Source of the DNA: Paratractidigestivibacter faecalis
Lineage (GTDB): Bacteria > Actinomycetota > Coriobacteriia > Coriobacteriales > Atopobiaceae
Reading direction: 5' to 3'
Assembly: GCF_003416765.1 (NCBI RefSeq)
Contig: NZ_QSNG01000001.1
Location: 708,742-772,741 of the forward strand
Length of the DNA: 64,000 bases
The position numbers and the translations under genes are program-made. The notes beneath the pieces were generated by a model. The model made no database searches, was not told where the DNA came from, and was given only the letters and a program-made list of their open reading frames with translations. Shown piece by piece: positions 1 to 8,594 of the stretch. Position 1 is the stretch's first letter; each line of letters starts with the position of its first letter.

Positions 1-798
1 GTGTATGGCATCATCCTGCTGCTCAACTTCGCGCATGGTGACATCATCATGGTCGGCGCATACATCTCCTGGCTCGTCATGAGCAAGCTGGGGCTCAATC
101 CGGCCATCGCCGTCGTGCTCTCCATCGTGGAATGCATGCTCCTCGGCGTCCTTATCGACAAGGTGGCCTACGCGCCGCTGCGCGACGCACCCAGGCTCTC
201 CATTCTCATCACGGCCATCGGCGTCTCGTACTTCCTCGAGAATGGCTCCCAGCTGCTCTTTGGAGCGGACGCCAAGGTGGTGCCGGCCTACACCAGCGTG
301 AGCAACATCCAGGTCGGGGACCTCACGCTCTCCTTCTCGGCCATCGTGACCGTCGTGGTCACGGCGGTTGCCACGGTGGTCCTGACCTTCCTGGTGCAGA
401 AGACCAAGCTCGGCAAGGCCATGCGCGCCGTGTCCGAGGACATGGGCGCCGCGCGCCTCATGGGCATCAACGTCAACACCACCATCTCGTTCACGTTTGC
501 CGTGGGCTCGGCACTTGCCGGCATCGGTGCCGTCCTCTACTGCATGGCCTATACGCAGGCAAGCCCCACCATGGGAATCATGCTGGGCACCAAGGCCTTC
601 GTGGCCGCGGTCCTGGGCGGCATCGGGTCCATCCCGGGCGCCGTCATCGGCGGCCTTCTGGTCGGGTTCGCCGAGGTCTTCGTCTCTGCCATCGGTCTTT
701 CCGTCTGGCAGGACGCTGTCGTGTTCCTGCTGCTCATCGTCGTGCTCATCGTCAAGCCGACGGGCCTTCTGGGCCGTCCGATGACGGAGAAGGTCTAG
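1..798 (+). CDS. livH: Branched-chain amino acid ABC transporter permease LivH (5' truncated)
   Basis: Inner-membrane permease of the high-affinity leucine/isoleucine/valine importer. The frame is open from the first base. The LivH-like motif NFAHGD lies only about 10 residues in, whereas family members carry roughly 25 more residues before it, so the GTG at position 1 is an internal valine codon cut by the window edge. Several hydrophobic spans follow, ending in the typical KPTGLLGRP tail. It is followed after 10 bases by livM, livG and livF. The periplasmic-type binding protein gene livK is not in the window and may lie upstream. Confidence 0.95.
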   Translation: MYGIILLLNFAHGDIIMVGAYISWLVMSKLGLNPAIAVVLSIVECMLLGVLIDKVAYAPLRDAPRLSILITAIGVSYFLENGSQLLFGADAKVVPAYTSVSNIQVGDLTLSFSAIVTVVVTAVATVVLTFLVQKTKLGKAMRAVSEDMGAARLMGINVNTTISFTFAVGSALAGIGAVLYCMAYTQASPTMGIMLGTKAFVAAVLGGIGSIPGAVIGGLLVGFAEVFVSAIGLSVWQDAVVFLLLIVVLIVKPTGLLGRPMTEKV

Positions 799-808
799 GG
801 GTGGCAGC

Positions 809-1786
809 ATGACAACCAAGAACCCCATGGGCGAGGAGAAGCCCGTCATCACCACCGGCATCGGCCGGGCCAAGGGCGCCTACCGCACCCTGCCCACGCC
901 CGTGCGCTATGCCATCAACTTCGCGCTCGTTGCCGTCTTCATCATGCGCATGATGCCCGTCATGGGCGTCTCCGCCACCGAAATGGCCTCCGGCAGCCCC
1001 GCCGCGGTCCTTCTCTTCGTGTTTGGCCTGCTCTTCGGCGGCGTCTGCGCCGCCGTCTGCGGCCTCGTCATCGGCATCCCCGCACTGCGCCTCAAGGGCG
1101 ACTACCTGGCCATCATCACCCTCGGCTTCGCCGAGATCATCCGCGTGGTCATGCTCAACATCGACAACGTCCTGGGCTTTGACCTCACCGGCGGCGCCAA
1201 GGGCCTCACGGGCATCCCCAAGTACACGAGCTTCCTTGACACCTTCGTGGTCGTGGCCATCGTGATCTTCCTCATCCACACGTTCATGAAGAGCCGCCAC
1301 GGCCGCGCCGTCCTGGCCATCCGCGACAACGAGATCGCGGCCGAGGCCTCCGGCGTCAACACCACCTACTACAAGACGCTGGCCTTCGTGGTCTCCGCGT
1401 TCTTTGCCGGCATCGGCGGCGGCCTGTACGCCGGCTGCATCGGCGTCATGGCGCCGGCCAAGTTCGGCTTCGTGAAGTCCGTCGAGATCCTGGTCATGGT
1501 GGTCCTGGGCGGCATGGGCTCCATGCTTGGCTCGGTGGTCTCCGCCACGGTCCTGACCATCCTGCCCGAGGCGTTGCGTGCCTTCTCCGACTACCGCATG
1601 CTGGCCTACTCCATCGTCCTCATCCTGGTCATGATTTTCCGTCCGCAGGGCCTCTTCGGCTCCTACGACTTCTCGCTCTCCCGCGTGATCGAGCGCGTCA
1701 TGAACGGGGACCTTCCCTGGAAGAAGGGCGCCCAGCCCGCATCCGAGCCCGGCGAGAACACCAAGGAGGTGGGCACCGATGAGTAG
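809..1786 (+). CDS. livM: Branched-chain amino acid ABC transporter permease LivM
   Basis: Second permease of the Liv importer, 325 residues. After a polar N-terminus of about 30 residues come repeated membrane spans, the transport-domain motif LRLKGDYLAIITLGFAEIIR (about residues 95-114), and the EAA-like stretch SRHGRAVLAIRDNEIAAEASG that contacts the ATPase subunits. The C-terminus contains MIFRPQGLFG, the usual LivM ending. The ATG follows a GGGGTGG-like ribosome site. The last codons overlap livG by 8 bases, indicating translational coupling. Confidence 0.96.
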   Translation: MTTKNPMGEEKPVITTGIGRAKGAYRTLPTPVRYAINFALVAVFIMRMMPVMGVSATEMASGSPAAVLLFVFGLLFGGVCAAVCGLVIGIPALRLKGDYLAIITLGFAEIIRVVMLNIDNVLGFDLTGGAKGLTGIPKYTSFLDTFVVVAIVIFLIHTFMKSRHGRAVLAIRDNEIAAEASGVNTTYYKTLAFVVSAFFAGIGGGLYAGCIGVMAPAKFGFVKSVEILVMVVLGGMGSMLGSVVSATVLTILPEALRAFSDYRMLAYSIVLILVMIFRPQGLFGSYDFSLSRVIERVMNGDLPWKKGAQPASEPGENTKEVGTDE

Positions 1787-2630
1787 CGCAAACGCCAAGC
1801 GAGACGTGCTCGTCCAGCTCGAGACCCCCAATCTCATCCCCGAGCGCGACCTGGGGCAGATTCCGGTCCTGCAGGCCCAGCACCTGGGCATCGACTTCGG
1901 CGGCCTCACTGCCGTGGACGACTTCAACATCGCCATGGGCCGCACTGAGATCTCTGGCCTCATAGGCCCCAACGGCGCCGGCAAGACCACCATCTTCAAC
2001 CTGCTGACCAACGTGTACCAGCCCACCCGCGGCACCGTCCTTCTTGACGGCTACGACACCGCCGGCAAGAGCGTCACCGAGGTTAACCACATGGGCATCG
2101 CCCGCACCTTCCAGAACATCCGCCTCTTTAGCCAGATGACGGTAGAGGAGAACGTCCTGGTGGGCTTTGGCCACTCCATGAAGTCCAACCTGCTGACCGA
2201 CGTCTTCCGCCTTCCGGGCCACTGGAAGCAGGAGGCGGAGTTCCACGACAAGGCGCTCGAGCTTCTCGACATCTTTGACATGCGCAAGTACGCGGACGCC
2301 AAGGCCGGAAACCTGCCCTACGGCGCCCAGAGGCGCCTGGAGATTCTGCGCGCACTGGCCACCGGCCCCAAGGTGCTGCTGCTCGACGAACCTGCGGCCG
2401 GCATGAACCCGGCCGAGACCGAGGAGCTCATGGAGAACATCCGCCGCATCCGCGACGAGTTCAGAATCGCCATCCTGCTCATCGAGCACGACATGGGCTT
2501 GGTCATGGGCGTGTGCGAGGTCGTGGGTGTGCTCGACTACGGCCGCATCATCGCCAAGGGAACGCCCGAGGAGATTCAGAACGATCCCAAGGTCATCGAG
2601 GCCTACCTGGGCAAGCAGGGGGTGAACTAA
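1779..2630 (+). CDS. livG: Branched-chain amino acid ABC transporter ATP-binding protein LivG
   Basis: ATPase subunit of the Liv importer, 283 residues. Walker A is GPNGAGKTT (about residues 65-73), the Q-loop region is ARTFQNIRLF, and Walker B is VLLLDEPAAGMNPAE. The signature region reads LPYGAQRRLEILRAL, the usual LivG form. About 30 extra N-terminal residues precede the domain. The start ATG lies inside the end of livM, behind a GGAGGTGGG ribosome site, and livF begins one base after the stop. Confidence 0.97.
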   Translation: MSSANAKRDVLVQLETPNLIPERDLGQIPVLQAQHLGIDFGGLTAVDDFNIAMGRTEISGLIGPNGAGKTTIFNLLTNVYQPTRGTVLLDGYDTAGKSVTEVNHMGIARTFQNIRLFSQMTVEENVLVGFGHSMKSNLLTDVFRLPGHWKQEAEFHDKALELLDIFDMRKYADAKAGNLPYGAQRRLEILRALATGPKVLLLDEPAAGMNPAETEELMENIRRIRDEFRIAILLIEHDMGLVMGVCEVVGVLDYGRIIAKGTPEEIQNDPKVIEAYLGKQGVN

Positions 2631-2631
2631 C

Positions 2632-3344
2632 GTGGCAGAGACCATGCTCTCCGTTCATGACCTGCACGTCAGCTACGAGGCCATCAAGGCCGTTCGCGGC
2701 ATCTCCTTTGACATCAAGCAGGGAGAGATCGTCACGCTCATCGGCGCCAACGGCGCTGGCAAGTCCACGACGCTCAACACTGTGGCGGGCCTCATCAGGC
2801 CCGACTCCGGCTCCATAGAGTTCAAGGGGCAGAGCATCGTGGGCGTGAAGTCCCACAAGGTCGTGGAGCGCGGCATGGCGCTGTGCCCCGAGGGGCGCCG
2901 CGTCTTCTCGCAGATGAGCGTCTCCGAGAACCTGGACATGGGCGGCTACACCCGCTCCGAAGCCGAGAACCGCGAGACCCTACAGCGCGTCTCGAGCGCT
3001 TCCCGCGCCTTAAGGAGCGCGTGGGCCAGATGGCGGGCACGCTTTCCGGCGGCGAACAGCAGATGCTGACCATGGGCCGCGCCCTCATGAGCAAGCCTGA
3101 CCTGCTCATGCTTGACGAGCCCTCCATGGGCCTGGCCCCCATCCTGGTGCAGGAGATCTTCGACATCATCAAGGAGCTCAACGCGGCCGGGACCACGATC
3201 CTGCTGGTAGAGCAGAACGCCAACATGGCGCTCTCCATTGCCGACCGCGCCTACGTGCTTGAGATCGGCACCATCAAGAAGACCGGCACCGGCGCCGACC
3301 TCCTCCAGGACGACGATGTCCGCAAGGCCTACCTCGGCGGCTAG
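2632..3344 (+). pseudogene. livF: LivF ATP-binding subunit, interrupted by a one-base frameshift
   Basis: The second ATPase of the Liv importer, split over two frames. The first frame (GTG at 2632) carries Walker [10 protein letters not shown] and continues through [14 protein letters not shown]. Homology then jumps to the other frame at about 2991, where [21 protein letters not shown] holds the ABC signature and [13 protein letters not shown] is Walker B. Restoring one base near 2991 gives a normal 237-residue LivF. No slippery run or stimulatory hairpin is evident, so a sequencing error or a recent inactivating deletion is likelier than programmed frameshifting. The surrounding liv genes are intact. 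Confidence 0.88.
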
Positions 3345-3394
3345 CGAAGAAGAGCGTTGCCCTGCGTTTGTGTCTGGCCTACGTGTATTAAGAG

Positions 3395-3476
3395 TTTGAT
3401 ACACAATGCCTCCCTTGGCACATACAGCCCGTGCATGCACGGCCGTTATGTGCCAAGGGAGGCTTCCTGTATCAAA
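3395..3476. repeat. Long imperfect hairpin between livF and the orphan nuclease gene
   Basis: Arms TTTGATACA (3395-3403) and GCCTCCCTTGGCACATA (3408-3424) pair perfectly with 3468-3476 and 3447-3463. The loop contains the palindrome CCGTGCATGCACGG. A T-run lies about 15 bases downstream (3491-3499), so it may terminate liv transcription. The element is preceded by CGTGTATTAA (3382-3391), shared with a second element at 4779-4897. No gene is seen in the rest of 3345-3720. Confidence 0.75.
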
Positions 3477-3720
3477 TTCTAAATGCACGTTCTTTTTTTG
3501 CTCTGGTGGGCAGCGTCTGTGGGTTTTGTGACGCGTGCAAGCGTACGCTGCCAACTGGGCGTGCAGGTACATAAGGCCGTTAACTGACTGCATTGCTCTT
3601 TCAGCGGATTTCCGCCTGCGGTGCATTTGCTACCGTCTGCGGGCTCCGCCATCTGTGCGTCACGCTTCCAACTTCTTGGGTATTCTCGCCTGACTGTTGC
3701 GGTCGGAGGGAGAGAAGACC

Positions 3721-4755
3721 ATGGGCGTTGACATCTGCCTGGGAGGTACGTCGGCTATCAGGGCGTGGCGAGAAGCGCGGGCACGCGTCTCTCTGGGCAA
3801 CCAGATGGATGCGGATGACCCAAAGTTTCGGCCGCTGCTCTCACGCCTGATTCGCGGTGAGGGCCCATGCCTGAATCTAGTTGACCTTCCAGCCGAATCC
3901 TCATTGCAAGAGCTGCCTGCAATGGTGTGCTCGTCCAGCCTGGGCGTTCTCGGTCCAGACAATGAGAGGGTTGAAGTCCTGCTCGGAGCGGCCAGTGGCC
4001 GCCGCTACTTCAAAGGTCTTGCTTGCTCGGTGTTTGGGGCGCCTCTACCCAATGGGTCGCTCAGAGTTTTGCGAGAGGGGCTTCTCGTCCCGTCTCCCGA
4101 GATGCTGGTTGTCCTGGCGGCACACGTCTTTAGCCAGCTGGAATTGACCCTGCTCGTTTGCGAGCTCTGTGGCTTTTATGTCCAGGCTCCGGGTTCCGAT
4201 GCGGGCTTCCTCGCTTCTCCGCCGGTGATGACTCTGAGCGGACTCTCTACGTATGTCACTGATCTTGAGCACCTGTGCAAGGAGGGAAACCATAGGGTTC
4301 CCAATGGCCTTGGAAAGGCCAGGTTCGCATGCGCCCATGCGGTCGAGCGCTCCGCCTCGCCAGCCGAGACCGTTTGCGCGCTTCTGCTTTGCCTGCAGCG
4401 TCGGTATGGCGGCTATGGTCTTCCCAAGACCTCTCTGAACGGGTTGGTGGATGCCGACAACACCTCGTTTGCCTGCGATTTGCTTTGGAAGCCCCAGGGA
4501 GTCGTGGCCGAGTACCAAGGAGCGTGTCATGACGCTGCGTCCTCTGCCTCGCAGGACCGAAGAAAGGCGGTCTTGCTTGCTGCGGAAGGGTTCAAGGTTA
4601 TCCAAATCGGCAAGGAGGACGTCAGGGTGCTCTCTCGCCTTGACGCCGTTGCCAAGGCGATTTCTGCGGCTCTAGGCGTTGCCTGGCGGCCGCCTACCGA
4701 ATCCTTTAGGGCGGCGCAGACCGAACTGCGCCGGGTTCTTCTCGCCGGGTGGTGA
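3721..4755 (+). CDS. Orphan nuclease-like protein, Coriobacteriia-type (possible PD-(D/E)XK/Vsr-like fold)
   Basis: A 344-residue protein of unknown function. The C-terminal third resembles Vsr/DUF559-type nuclease folds: CDLLWKPQGVVAEYQGACHD (about residues 250-270) supplies a D...E-x-Q pattern, followed by a basic helix (QDRRKAVLLAAEGFKVIQIG) and a final strand. The middle carries a conserved-looking SPAETVCALLLCLQRRYGGYGLP motif that I associate with coriobacterial proteins of this kind. The ATG at 3721 is chosen over an upstream in-frame TTG because GGAGGGAGAG precedes it. Third-position GC is lower than in neighbours, suggesting an accessory gene. It stands alone between two related hairpin elements. 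The nuclease assignment is inference. Confidence 0.55.
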   Translation: MGVDICLGGTSAIRAWREARARVSLGNQMDADDPKFRPLLSRLIRGEGPCLNLVDLPAESSLQELPAMVCSSSLGVLGPDNERVEVLLGAASGRRYFKGLACSVFGAPLPNGSLRVLREGLLVPSPEMLVVLAAHVFSQLELTLLVCELCGFYVQAPGSDAGFLASPPVMTLSGLSTYVTDLEHLCKEGNHRVPNGLGKARFACAHAVERSASPAETVCALLLCLQRRYGGYGLPKTSLNGLVDADNTSFACDLLWKPQGVVAEYQGACHDAASSASQDRRKAVLLAAEGFKVIQIGKEDVRVLSRLDAVAKAISAALGVAWRPPTESFRAAQTELRRVLLAGW

Positions 4756-4852
4756 GGCTGCCTTGGAAGACGGATTTGCGTGTATTAAAACCTTGATGCA
4801 CGCAATGCCCTAAAGATCTTTTGCGCCGTTCATGCACGCCTCTTTAGTGCTA

Positions 4853-4896
4853 AACGCCCCTTCGTGTATCAATTAGTTAATACACGAAGGGGCGTT
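4853..4896. terminator. Perfect 17-bp hairpin between convergent nuclease-like gene and thrB
   Basis: AACGCCCCTTCGTGTAT (4853-4869) pairs without mismatch with 4880-4896 around a 10-base loop. It lies about 100 bases after the orphan gene and 60 bases after thrB on the other strand, so it could stop both transcripts. The upstream CGTGTATTAA (4779-4788) can alternatively pair with TTAATACACG (4877-4886), so two exclusive folds are possible. Confidence 0.7.
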
Positions 4897-4955
4897 CGAT
4901 ATGCGGTGCCATTATCGTCAGTCGAGAAGTGTCAGCCGAGAAGCGCCCCTCGCCG

Positions 4956-5834
4956 CTAGTGCACCTCGACGGTGGTGCCGAGGGTGTTGGCGGGTAGGGT
5001 GTGGAGCCAGAAGCCGGGGCGCAGCTGGCGGATTGCGGCCTCCACCTGGGCGGCAACGTCGTCGCCGTCGCAGACGGCCAGCATCGTGGAGCCGGAGCCA
5101 GAGATCATGAACGCTGCGGCTCCGGCAGCAAGGGCGCACGCGCGCAGGGGCTCGTAGTCCGGGATGAGCTTGGCGCGGTAGGGCTCGTGCAGCCTGTCGT
5201 GGCTGGCCTTTCCCAGAAGGGCGGCGTCGCCGGTCTCCAGCGCCCTCACCACGGCCACGCAGCGGCCCATCTGCCAGACGGCCGTGGACGTGGGGACCTC
5301 GGTGGGAAGCACGCGGCGGGCGTCTGCCGTCCGCACCTCATAGGGAGGAGCCACAGCAACAAAGCGCAGGTTGGGGGCTATCTCCATGCGGATGCTCGTG
5401 GTGTCGTCGCCCTCCACGAAGGAGCTCACCAGGCCGCCCATGATGGCCGGGGCCACGTTGTCGGGGTGTCCCTCGATGGCGCACGCAAGCTCAAGGCACC
5501 TCTCGCGGTCATAGCCGGAGGGCGAGAGGGCCATGGCGCAGGCGACTCCCGCGATGACGCAGACCGAGCTGGAGCCAAGGCCGCCCGAGAGCGGGATGGG
5601 GGAGAGAATCGTGATCTTGAGGGGCTGCGCCTTGCAGCCGAGCTCGCGGCAGGCGGTGAGGTAGCTCTGCCAGACGAGGTTGTCCTCGCCACGGAAGCGC
5701 TCCTCGCAGCCGTCGATCTCAAGGCACCCTGCCGGCGTCATCAAGAACGCGGCCGTGAGGTCGAGCGCCAGTCCCAGGCAGTCAAAGCCCACGCCCACGT
5801 TGGCCGAGGTGGCGGGAACGCGCACCAGGACCAT
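4956..5834 (-). CDS. thrB: Homoserine kinase ThrB
   Basis: GHMP-family kinase that phosphorylates L-homoserine with ATP for threonine synthesis, 292 residues. The N-terminus MVLVRVPATSANVGVGFDCL is typical, the ATP-binding loop reads PLSGGLGSSSVC, and a late glycine-rich motif FMISGSGSTMLA closes the active site. The ATG at 5834 gives the family start. A GTG that overlaps the thrC stop as GTGA would add ten residues and tighter coupling. It lies directly downstream of thrC on the minus strand. Confidence 0.95.
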   Translation of the reverse strand: MVLVRVPATSANVGVGFDCLGLALDLTAAFLMTPAGCLEIDGCEERFRGEDNLVWQSYLTACRELGCKAQPLKITILSPIPLSGGLGSSSVCVIAGVACAMALSPSGYDRERCLELACAIEGHPDNVAPAIMGGLVSSFVEGDDTTSIRMEIAPNLRFVAVAPPYEVRTADARRVLPTEVPTSTAVWQMGRCVAVVRALETGDAALLGKASHDRLHEPYRAKLIPDYEPLRACALAAGAAAFMISGSGSTMLAVCDGDDVAAQVEAAIRQLRPGFWLHTLPANTLGTTVEVH

Positions 5835-5860
5835 GGGGCGCGCCTGTCCGTCGGCCCCGA

Positions 5861-7345
5861 TCACAGGAAGACCCTTGCGCAGGAGCTCTCCACGAAGGCG
5901 CCCATCTTGGCGCGGTCGCAGACGTCCTCGTGAAGGACGGACAGGTCGCGAAGGCCGGAGAGCTGGGCCGGGGCCGTGGTGCCGGTGGCCTTCTCCAGCG
6001 CGTCCATGCAGGCAAAGCCGCTCATGCCGGAGGTGTCTTGGCCCAGCGCGGCCAGCACGTCGGAGCTGAACTTGTACGGGCTTGCTGTGGAGAGGCACAC
6101 GCGCACGCTGCCGTCTGCCGGCACGGCGTCCAGCACGCTCTTGGCCACGGCTGTGTGCGGGTCGATGAGCGCGCCCAGCTCGCTCCAGGTGGAGGCAATC
6201 TCGGCGCGCGTTGCGTCGTCGTCGGCGCGCCCGCACGCAAAGACCTCCTGGATCTTGGCGAGAAGCCCCTCGGGCACCTGGTAGAAGCCGTTCTCGCCGA
6301 GGTCGGCCATGAGGCTGGCAACAAGCTCGCAGTCGCCGTCGCTCATGTAGTAGAGCAGGCGCTCGAGGTTGGAGGAGACCAGGATGTCCATGGAGGGGCT
6401 GATGGTCTTGGCAAAGTCGCGGCGGCGGTCGTAGGTGCCGGTGGTGATGAAGTCCGTGAGCACGTCGTTTTTGTTGGACGCAACAACAAGGCGGGCCACG
6501 GGCAGGCCCAGGAGCTTGGCGTAGTAGCCGGCCAGCACGTCGCCGAAGTTGCCGGTGGGAACGCAGAACGTGACCTTCTCCCCAAACTTGACCGCCCCGG
6601 CGCGCATGAGCTGCGCGTAGGCGTCAAAGTAGTAGGTCACCTGCGGCGCCAGGCGGCCTACGTTGATGGAGTTGGCGCTGGAGAGTGCGACGCCCGAGGC
6701 GGCCAGGCGCTGGGCGAGGGCCTCGTCGGCAAATATGGACTTGACCTCGCTTTGGGCGTCGTCAAAGTTGCCGCGGATGGCACAGACGGCCACGTTGTCG
6801 CCGGCCTGGGTGGCCATCTGGAGGTGCTGGACGTCGGAGACCTTGCCCTCGGGGTAGAAGACGGTGACGCCGGTGTGCGGCACGCCCGCAAAGCCGTCCA
6901 GGGCCGCCTTGCCGGTGTCTCCGGAGGTGGCGGTGACAATCATCACGTCCCGGCCGTCGCCTGCGCGCGCGACGCTCATGAGCTGCGGCAGCATCTGCAG
7001 GGCGACGTCCTTGAAGGCGCTCGTGGGGCCGTGGTAGAGCTCAAGCAGCCAGTCCGCGCCGAGCGGGGTCACCGGGGTCACGGCCGGGGTGTCCCACTGG
7101 CTGCCGTAGGCCGCCTCCACGCACGCCGCGAGCTCGTCCTCGGCGTAGTCGGGAAGCAGGATGCCCAGCACCTGGCGGGCCGTCTGGTGGAAGCCCTGGG
7201 CGCAGACGGCCGCAAGGTCCATCTTGGTCTGACCGAGCCAGTCCGCCACGTACAGGCCGCCGTCGGGGGCGATTCCGCGAAGGATAGCTTGCTTGCTTGT
7301 TACGGAATCGAGCTTGCTACGCGTGCTGTGGTAGAACGAGTTCAC
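5861..7345 (-). CDS. thrC: Threonine synthase ThrC
   Basis: PLP enzyme converting O-phosphohomoserine to threonine, 494 residues, the length of the longer bacterial form. The N-terminus holds IAPDGGLYV. The PLP lysine is K112 in GPTSAFKDVALQML, and ATSGDTGKAALDGF plus CVPTGNFGDVLAGYYAK bind phosphate and cofactor. Transcribed leftward with thrB and divergently from hom across about 100 bases that contain a short palindrome. Confidence 0.97.
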   Translation of the reverse strand: MNSFYHSTRSKLDSVTSKQAILRGIAPDGGLYVADWLGQTKMDLAAVCAQGFHQTARQVLGILLPDYAEDELAACVEAAYGSQWDTPAVTPVTPLGADWLLELYHGPTSAFKDVALQMLPQLMSVARAGDGRDVMIVTATSGDTGKAALDGFAGVPHTGVTVFYPEGKVSDVQHLQMATQAGDNVAVCAIRGNFDDAQSEVKSIFADEALAQRLAASGVALSSANSINVGRLAPQVTYYFDAYAQLMRAGAVKFGEKVTFCVPTGNFGDVLAGYYAKLLGLPVARLVVASNKNDVLTDFITTGTYDRRRDFAKTISPSMDILVSSNLERLLYYMSDGDCELVASLMADLGENGFYQVPEGLLAKIQEVFACGRADDDATRAEIASTWSELGALIDPHTAVAKSVLDAVPADGSVRVCLSTASPYKFSSDVLAALGQDTSGMSGFACMDALEKATGTTAPAQLSGLRDLSVLHEDVCDRAKMGAFVESSCARVFL

Positions 7346-7380
7346 TGCGGTCTCCTTGCGTCATGTGGCAACTACGGCAG

Positions 7381-7396
7381 ATGATGCAAGCATCAT
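7381..7396. promoter_or_regulatory. Palindrome in the thrC/hom divergent intergenic region, candidate operator
   Basis: ATGATGC-AA-GCATCAT is a perfect 7-bp inverted repeat with a 2-base spacer in the only gap between the two arms of the threonine divergon. Its size and symmetry fit a dimeric repressor site, but no regulator is identified and no clear sigma-70 hexamers were found around it. Confidence 0.4.
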
Positions 7397-7452
7397 ACCT
7401 GCAGGATTTTGAGTGTGGCACCATGGACACAGACTTGAAAGATTGGACGAAC

Positions 7453-8577
7453 ATGAAGATCGCCCTTCTCGGCTATGGCACCGTCGGACGCGGAGTCGAC
7501 AAGATCATCGGCGAGCGCGTGGACGACGTCGAGGTCTCCCGCATCCTCGAGCTGCCCGACCGCCTGAGCGACCCCCGCATGACCTCGGAGTACGAGGACA
7601 TCGTCTCTGACCCCGAGATTGGCATCGTCGTGGAGTGCATGGGCGGCATCGAGCCGGCCCACGCCTTCATCATGCGCGCCCTCGAGGCCGGAAAGCACGT
7701 GGTGACCTCCAACAAGGCCGTGGTCGCGGCCCATTTTGCAGAGTTTGCCGCCTGCGCCCTGGAGCACGGCGTGAGCCTGTTCATCGAGGCCTCCGTCGGC
7801 GGCGGCATCCCCTGGATCGCCGGCATCGAGAAGGCCCGCCGCGTCGACGAGGTCACGTCCTTCTCGGGCATCATGAACGGCACCACCAACTACATCGTCT
7901 ACGCCATGCTCAAGGATGGCGCGGACTTTGGCGAGGTCCTGGCCGAGGCCCAGTCCCTGGGCTACGCCGAGCGCGACCCCTCGGCCGATGTCGACGGCAT
8001 CGACGTCAAGAACAAGACCGTCATCACGGCCTCCGTGGCCTTCGACGTGGCCTGCGAGAAGGACATCCCGGTCTCCGGCATCCGCAACCTCACCAAGGCC
8101 GACCTGGACCTCTTTGGCGAGCGTGGCCTCACGGTCAAGCTCTTGGGCCGCGGCGTCCAGCAGGACGGCCGCTACGCCGTGGCCGTCGAGCCGGTCGCCG
8201 TGCCGCTGGAGTCTCTGGAGGCCAACGTCCCCGGCAACTTCAACCTTGTGACCCTCGACGCCACCACCGTGGGCGAGCTCAAATTCTACGGCCAGGGCGC
8301 GGGCAGCCTCCCCACCGGCAACGCCATCGTCCAGGACGTGCTCGACTGTGTGCGCGGCACCCGCGCCCCCGAGTACGACTTCAGCCGCGGCCTGGCCTAC
8401 GACCCGGAGCTGCTGCGCGCCAGCTACGTCATCCGCGCGTCCCAGGCGCCGGCAGGCTCCGAGCCCTACGCCGAGGGCGCCTGGATCGTCCGCGACGTCA
8501 CCGCAGCCGCCGCCCGCGCGCTTCTGGACGAGGCGCTTAAGACCGACCCCGCCGCCTTCATGGCCGCGCTCGCATAG
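7453..8577 (+). CDS. hom: Homoserine dehydrogenase, short form without an evident ACT domain
   Basis: NAD(P)H-dependent reduction of aspartate semialdehyde to homoserine. The start MKIALLGYGTVGRGV is the Rossmann dinucleotide motif. VVTSNKAVVA and FSGIMNGTTNYIVYAML are family signatures, and AERDPSADVDGIDVKNK matches the substrate-binding region. At 374 residues it stops about 50 residues after the catalytic domain, whereas many bacterial enzymes of about 430 residues end in an ACT domain for threonine feedback. An ATG at 7423 would add 10 residues. It heads hom-lysC-asd. Confidence 0.95.
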   Translation: MKIALLGYGTVGRGVDKIIGERVDDVEVSRILELPDRLSDPRMTSEYEDIVSDPEIGIVVECMGGIEPAHAFIMRALEAGKHVVTSNKAVVAAHFAEFAACALEHGVSLFIEASVGGGIPWIAGIEKARRVDEVTSFSGIMNGTTNYIVYAMLKDGADFGEVLAEAQSLGYAERDPSADVDGIDVKNKTVITASVAFDVACEKDIPVSGIRNLTKADLDLFGERGLTVKLLGRGVQQDGRYAVAVEPVAVPLESLEANVPGNFNLVTLDATTVGELKFYGQGAGSLPTGNAIVQDVLDCVRGTRAPEYDFSRGLAYDPELLRASYVIRASQAPAGSEPYAEGAWIVRDVTAAAARALLDEALKTDPAAFMAALA

Positions 8578-8594
8578 GAAGGGCTTCCACGCAC

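Noticed and set aside
1-3. GTG at position 1 as the true start of livH
   Set aside because: The conserved N-terminal span of LivH is missing; the codon is internal and the gene begins before the window.
2975-3010. Programmed frameshifting in livF
   Set aside because: No slippery heptamer or downstream structure is apparent, and LivF is not known to need recoding.
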